Origin: Ophioderma brevispina
Lineage: Eukaryota > Echinodermata > Ophiuroidea > Amphilepidida > Ophiodermatidae
Assembly (NCBI GenBank): GCA_023653785.1
Contig: JAMKCH010014257.1
Span: forward strand, 1 to 64,000
Direction of reading: 5' to 3'
DNA: 64,000 bases
Under the pieces are notes generated by a model. The model made no database searches and was not told the origin of the DNA. It was given only the letters and a program-made list of their open reading frames with translations. The translations under genes were made by a program, and so were the position numbers. Positions within the stretch are counted from its first letter, which is position 1. Every line of letters begins with the position of its first letter. Positions 62,401-64,000 of this stretch are shown in pieces.

Positions 62401-62679
62401 ATTTCAGAAAATGTTAGACTTATTCCGATTTTTATTAAGAAACCAAATTGATGTGAAGCAGACAAATGATGATACACACTAAAAACACCAAGTCAAGTAT
62501 GCATGCAACGACTCGAAAAATGGGGGTCAAAATAATATGCACAAAAGGGTCATTTCACACTTTTTAACCCCATGTTTAGTCGGTGCATAGTTGACTCAAA
62601 ACGAGGTGGGGTCAAAAATGACCCTGTTGTTGAAAAATATTTTAGAGTGTAGATCAAGTTTTAGTTGCAAGGGTTATTA

Positions 62680-62765
62680 GGGTTAGGGTTAGGTTAGGTT
62701 ATAGGGTTTGGTTTAGGGTTGGTTAGGGTTTAAGGTTAATGTTTAGGGTAAGGGTTAAGGTTGCC
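62680..62765 (+). repeat. Interstitial telomere-like TTAGGG stretch
   Basis: GGGTTAGGGTTAGG and variants (TTTAGGG, TTAAGG, GTTTAGGG) recur over about 85 bases. TTAGGG is the common metazoan telomere unit; the degeneracy indicates an internal, non-telomeric tract. Confidence 0.7.
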
Positions 62766-63329
62766 AACAATTTAAGTCAGTGGAAACCTTCATTTTTTTT
62801 ATGAATCGAAAATCTGTAATTCATCCTGAATCCGGTTATTTTTCCAAAATCATATTAATTCCCTAAAAAATAGGGATTGGCGACGCAGATGATAAGACCA
62901 CAAGAAAGTACAGTTAAATGACTTTTGCCTTGAAAAGGGATTTTAATCGACTATAGTTTTCAAGATATGACTTATATTTCCACTCGAAAAATATTAGAGA
63001 CAGCGCACTTCTTACAGGATGAAATTTACTCGCTGGAAAACTATTTTTTCAATAAAAAAATCGGGGATACGCCTTATATTGGATGACCAAAACATGATAT
63101 GAAGGACACAGATATGTTTGTTTGTTTGTTTGTTTTGTTGGTTGTGTGTGAGTGTTTGGGGTTCATGGGGTGCTGATTATGAAAAAAAAAAAATGACTTT
63201 TCTTGACACAATTGAGTTGTATTAGATGATCGTCTGTAAGACGTTTTCAAATTCAGAACTAACAATTTTAAGCCCTTTCTTGAACAAATAATTCGTATTT
63301 TTGAACTGATTTAGCATTATGAAACTCGG

Positions 63330-64000
63330 TGACTTGCCAGTTGGTCTAATCCCAATTGGTTTAATGGAAGTTGGCTAACTCCAATTGGTTTAATACCATT
63401 TAATCTAATAACCAGTAGGGCTAATAACCATAGTTTAATAGCCATGTAGTCTACTATCATCTGGTCTATAACTCAATCGTGAATGTCCGATCGTCTATAA
63501 CACATAAGTGGTCTATACTCATCTGGTCTAATATTCATTTTGGTCTAATATCCATCTTGTCTAATATCTATCGGTCGGATATCCTTGTTAAGACCACATT
63601 TGGTCTCTAAGAGCCATCTGGTCTAACATCCATATGGTCTAATATCCATTTGGTCGAACATAAGTCTGGTCTAATATGCATTGGTCTAATATGCATTCAG
63701 TCTAATATTCCAGCGAGTCTAATATTTCAATTGGGTCTAATAGCACCATTTGGTCATGCCCAGTTGGTGTAATATAACTTAGGACAATGTCAGCGGGTCT
63801 AGTATCCATTTGGTTTCTAATATTTAAATCAATGTTTAAGATCAGTTATTTGGGTTTAAAATCCAAATGGATATTAGGCCAAATTGTTTATTAGACTAAA
63901 AGGGGAGTAGACCAAGTGGATATAGACCGGATGGATATTATGACCAGATGGCTAGTAGACCGATGGGGTATTAGACCAAATATGAAGATTAGACCAAATG
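63330..64000. repeat. Minisatellite of GGTCTAATATCCATTT type with orientation switch
   Basis: From about 63340 to 63835, units of 14-18 bases (TTGGTCTAAT, ATCCATTTGGTCTAATAT) repeat in tandem with many variants. From about 63855 to the window end the same unit appears reversed (CCAAATGGATATTAG, GACCAAATG). The array continues beyond the window. Confidence 0.8.

Noticed and set aside
63330..64000. CRISPR-like array
   Set aside because: Units are short, variable and without unique spacers; the window is eukaryotic.

Overview
This is a eukaryotic, intron-containing, AT-rich, repeat-dense window, most likely from a marine invertebrate, perhaps a deuterostome such as an echinoderm or hemichordate. 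The evidence is GT-AG introns from about 0.1 to 16 kb, a tRNA-derived SINE, CR1/L2-type LINEs, and many short inverted-repeat DNA elements. Two host gene families are present that are common in invertebrate innate immunity. The species assignment is inference. There is no bacterial, phage or CRISPR content.

Layout. (1) 2302-9807, plus strand: the 3' part of a macro-domain/PARP gene (PARP14/15-like mono-ADP-ribosyltransferase). It runs from the end of a macro domain through a linker to the complete catalytic domain and stop codon. Its introns hold SINEs, a G/C-tract MITE and a mariner-like remnant. Its exons carry three single-base A-run anomalies that each break frame or splice phase. (2) 9.8-32 kb: no host gene recognised. 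This is a mosaic of SINE, hairpin elements, TTAA-flanked MITEs, a LINE 3' end, foldback elements, a tandem array with 0.67 kb units and a poly-T tract. It also holds a degenerate duplicate (13.1-17.5 kb) of an intron and partial exon of gene 2. (3) 32282 to about 54.9 kb, minus strand: a gene with N-terminal coiled-coil exons followed by ZU5, UPA and Death domains (UNC5CL/PIDD-like intracellular architecture). Its largest intron, 16.3 kb, contains a 1.2 kb short-unit satellite, a C-rich tract, a 4 kb element with subrepeated inverted ends and an antisense degenerate LINE with PHD, endonuclease and RT relics. It also contains the two larger members of a G/C-tract element family. (4) 55-64 kb: no gene recognised. 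It holds hAT-like MITEs, a local tandem duplication, short tandem repeats, a degenerate TTAGGG-like stretch and a terminal minisatellite that switches orientation.

The two genes are divergent in position and have no shared regulation that can be read from sequence. Both families act in stress or immune signalling: ADP-ribosylation for one, death-fold adaptor signalling for the other. No previously unknown enzymatic system was found. The most notable content is transposon architecture: nested foldbacks, a SINE and LINE sharing one tail, a G-tract MITE family, and a segmental duplication that gives an empty-site comparison for later insertions.
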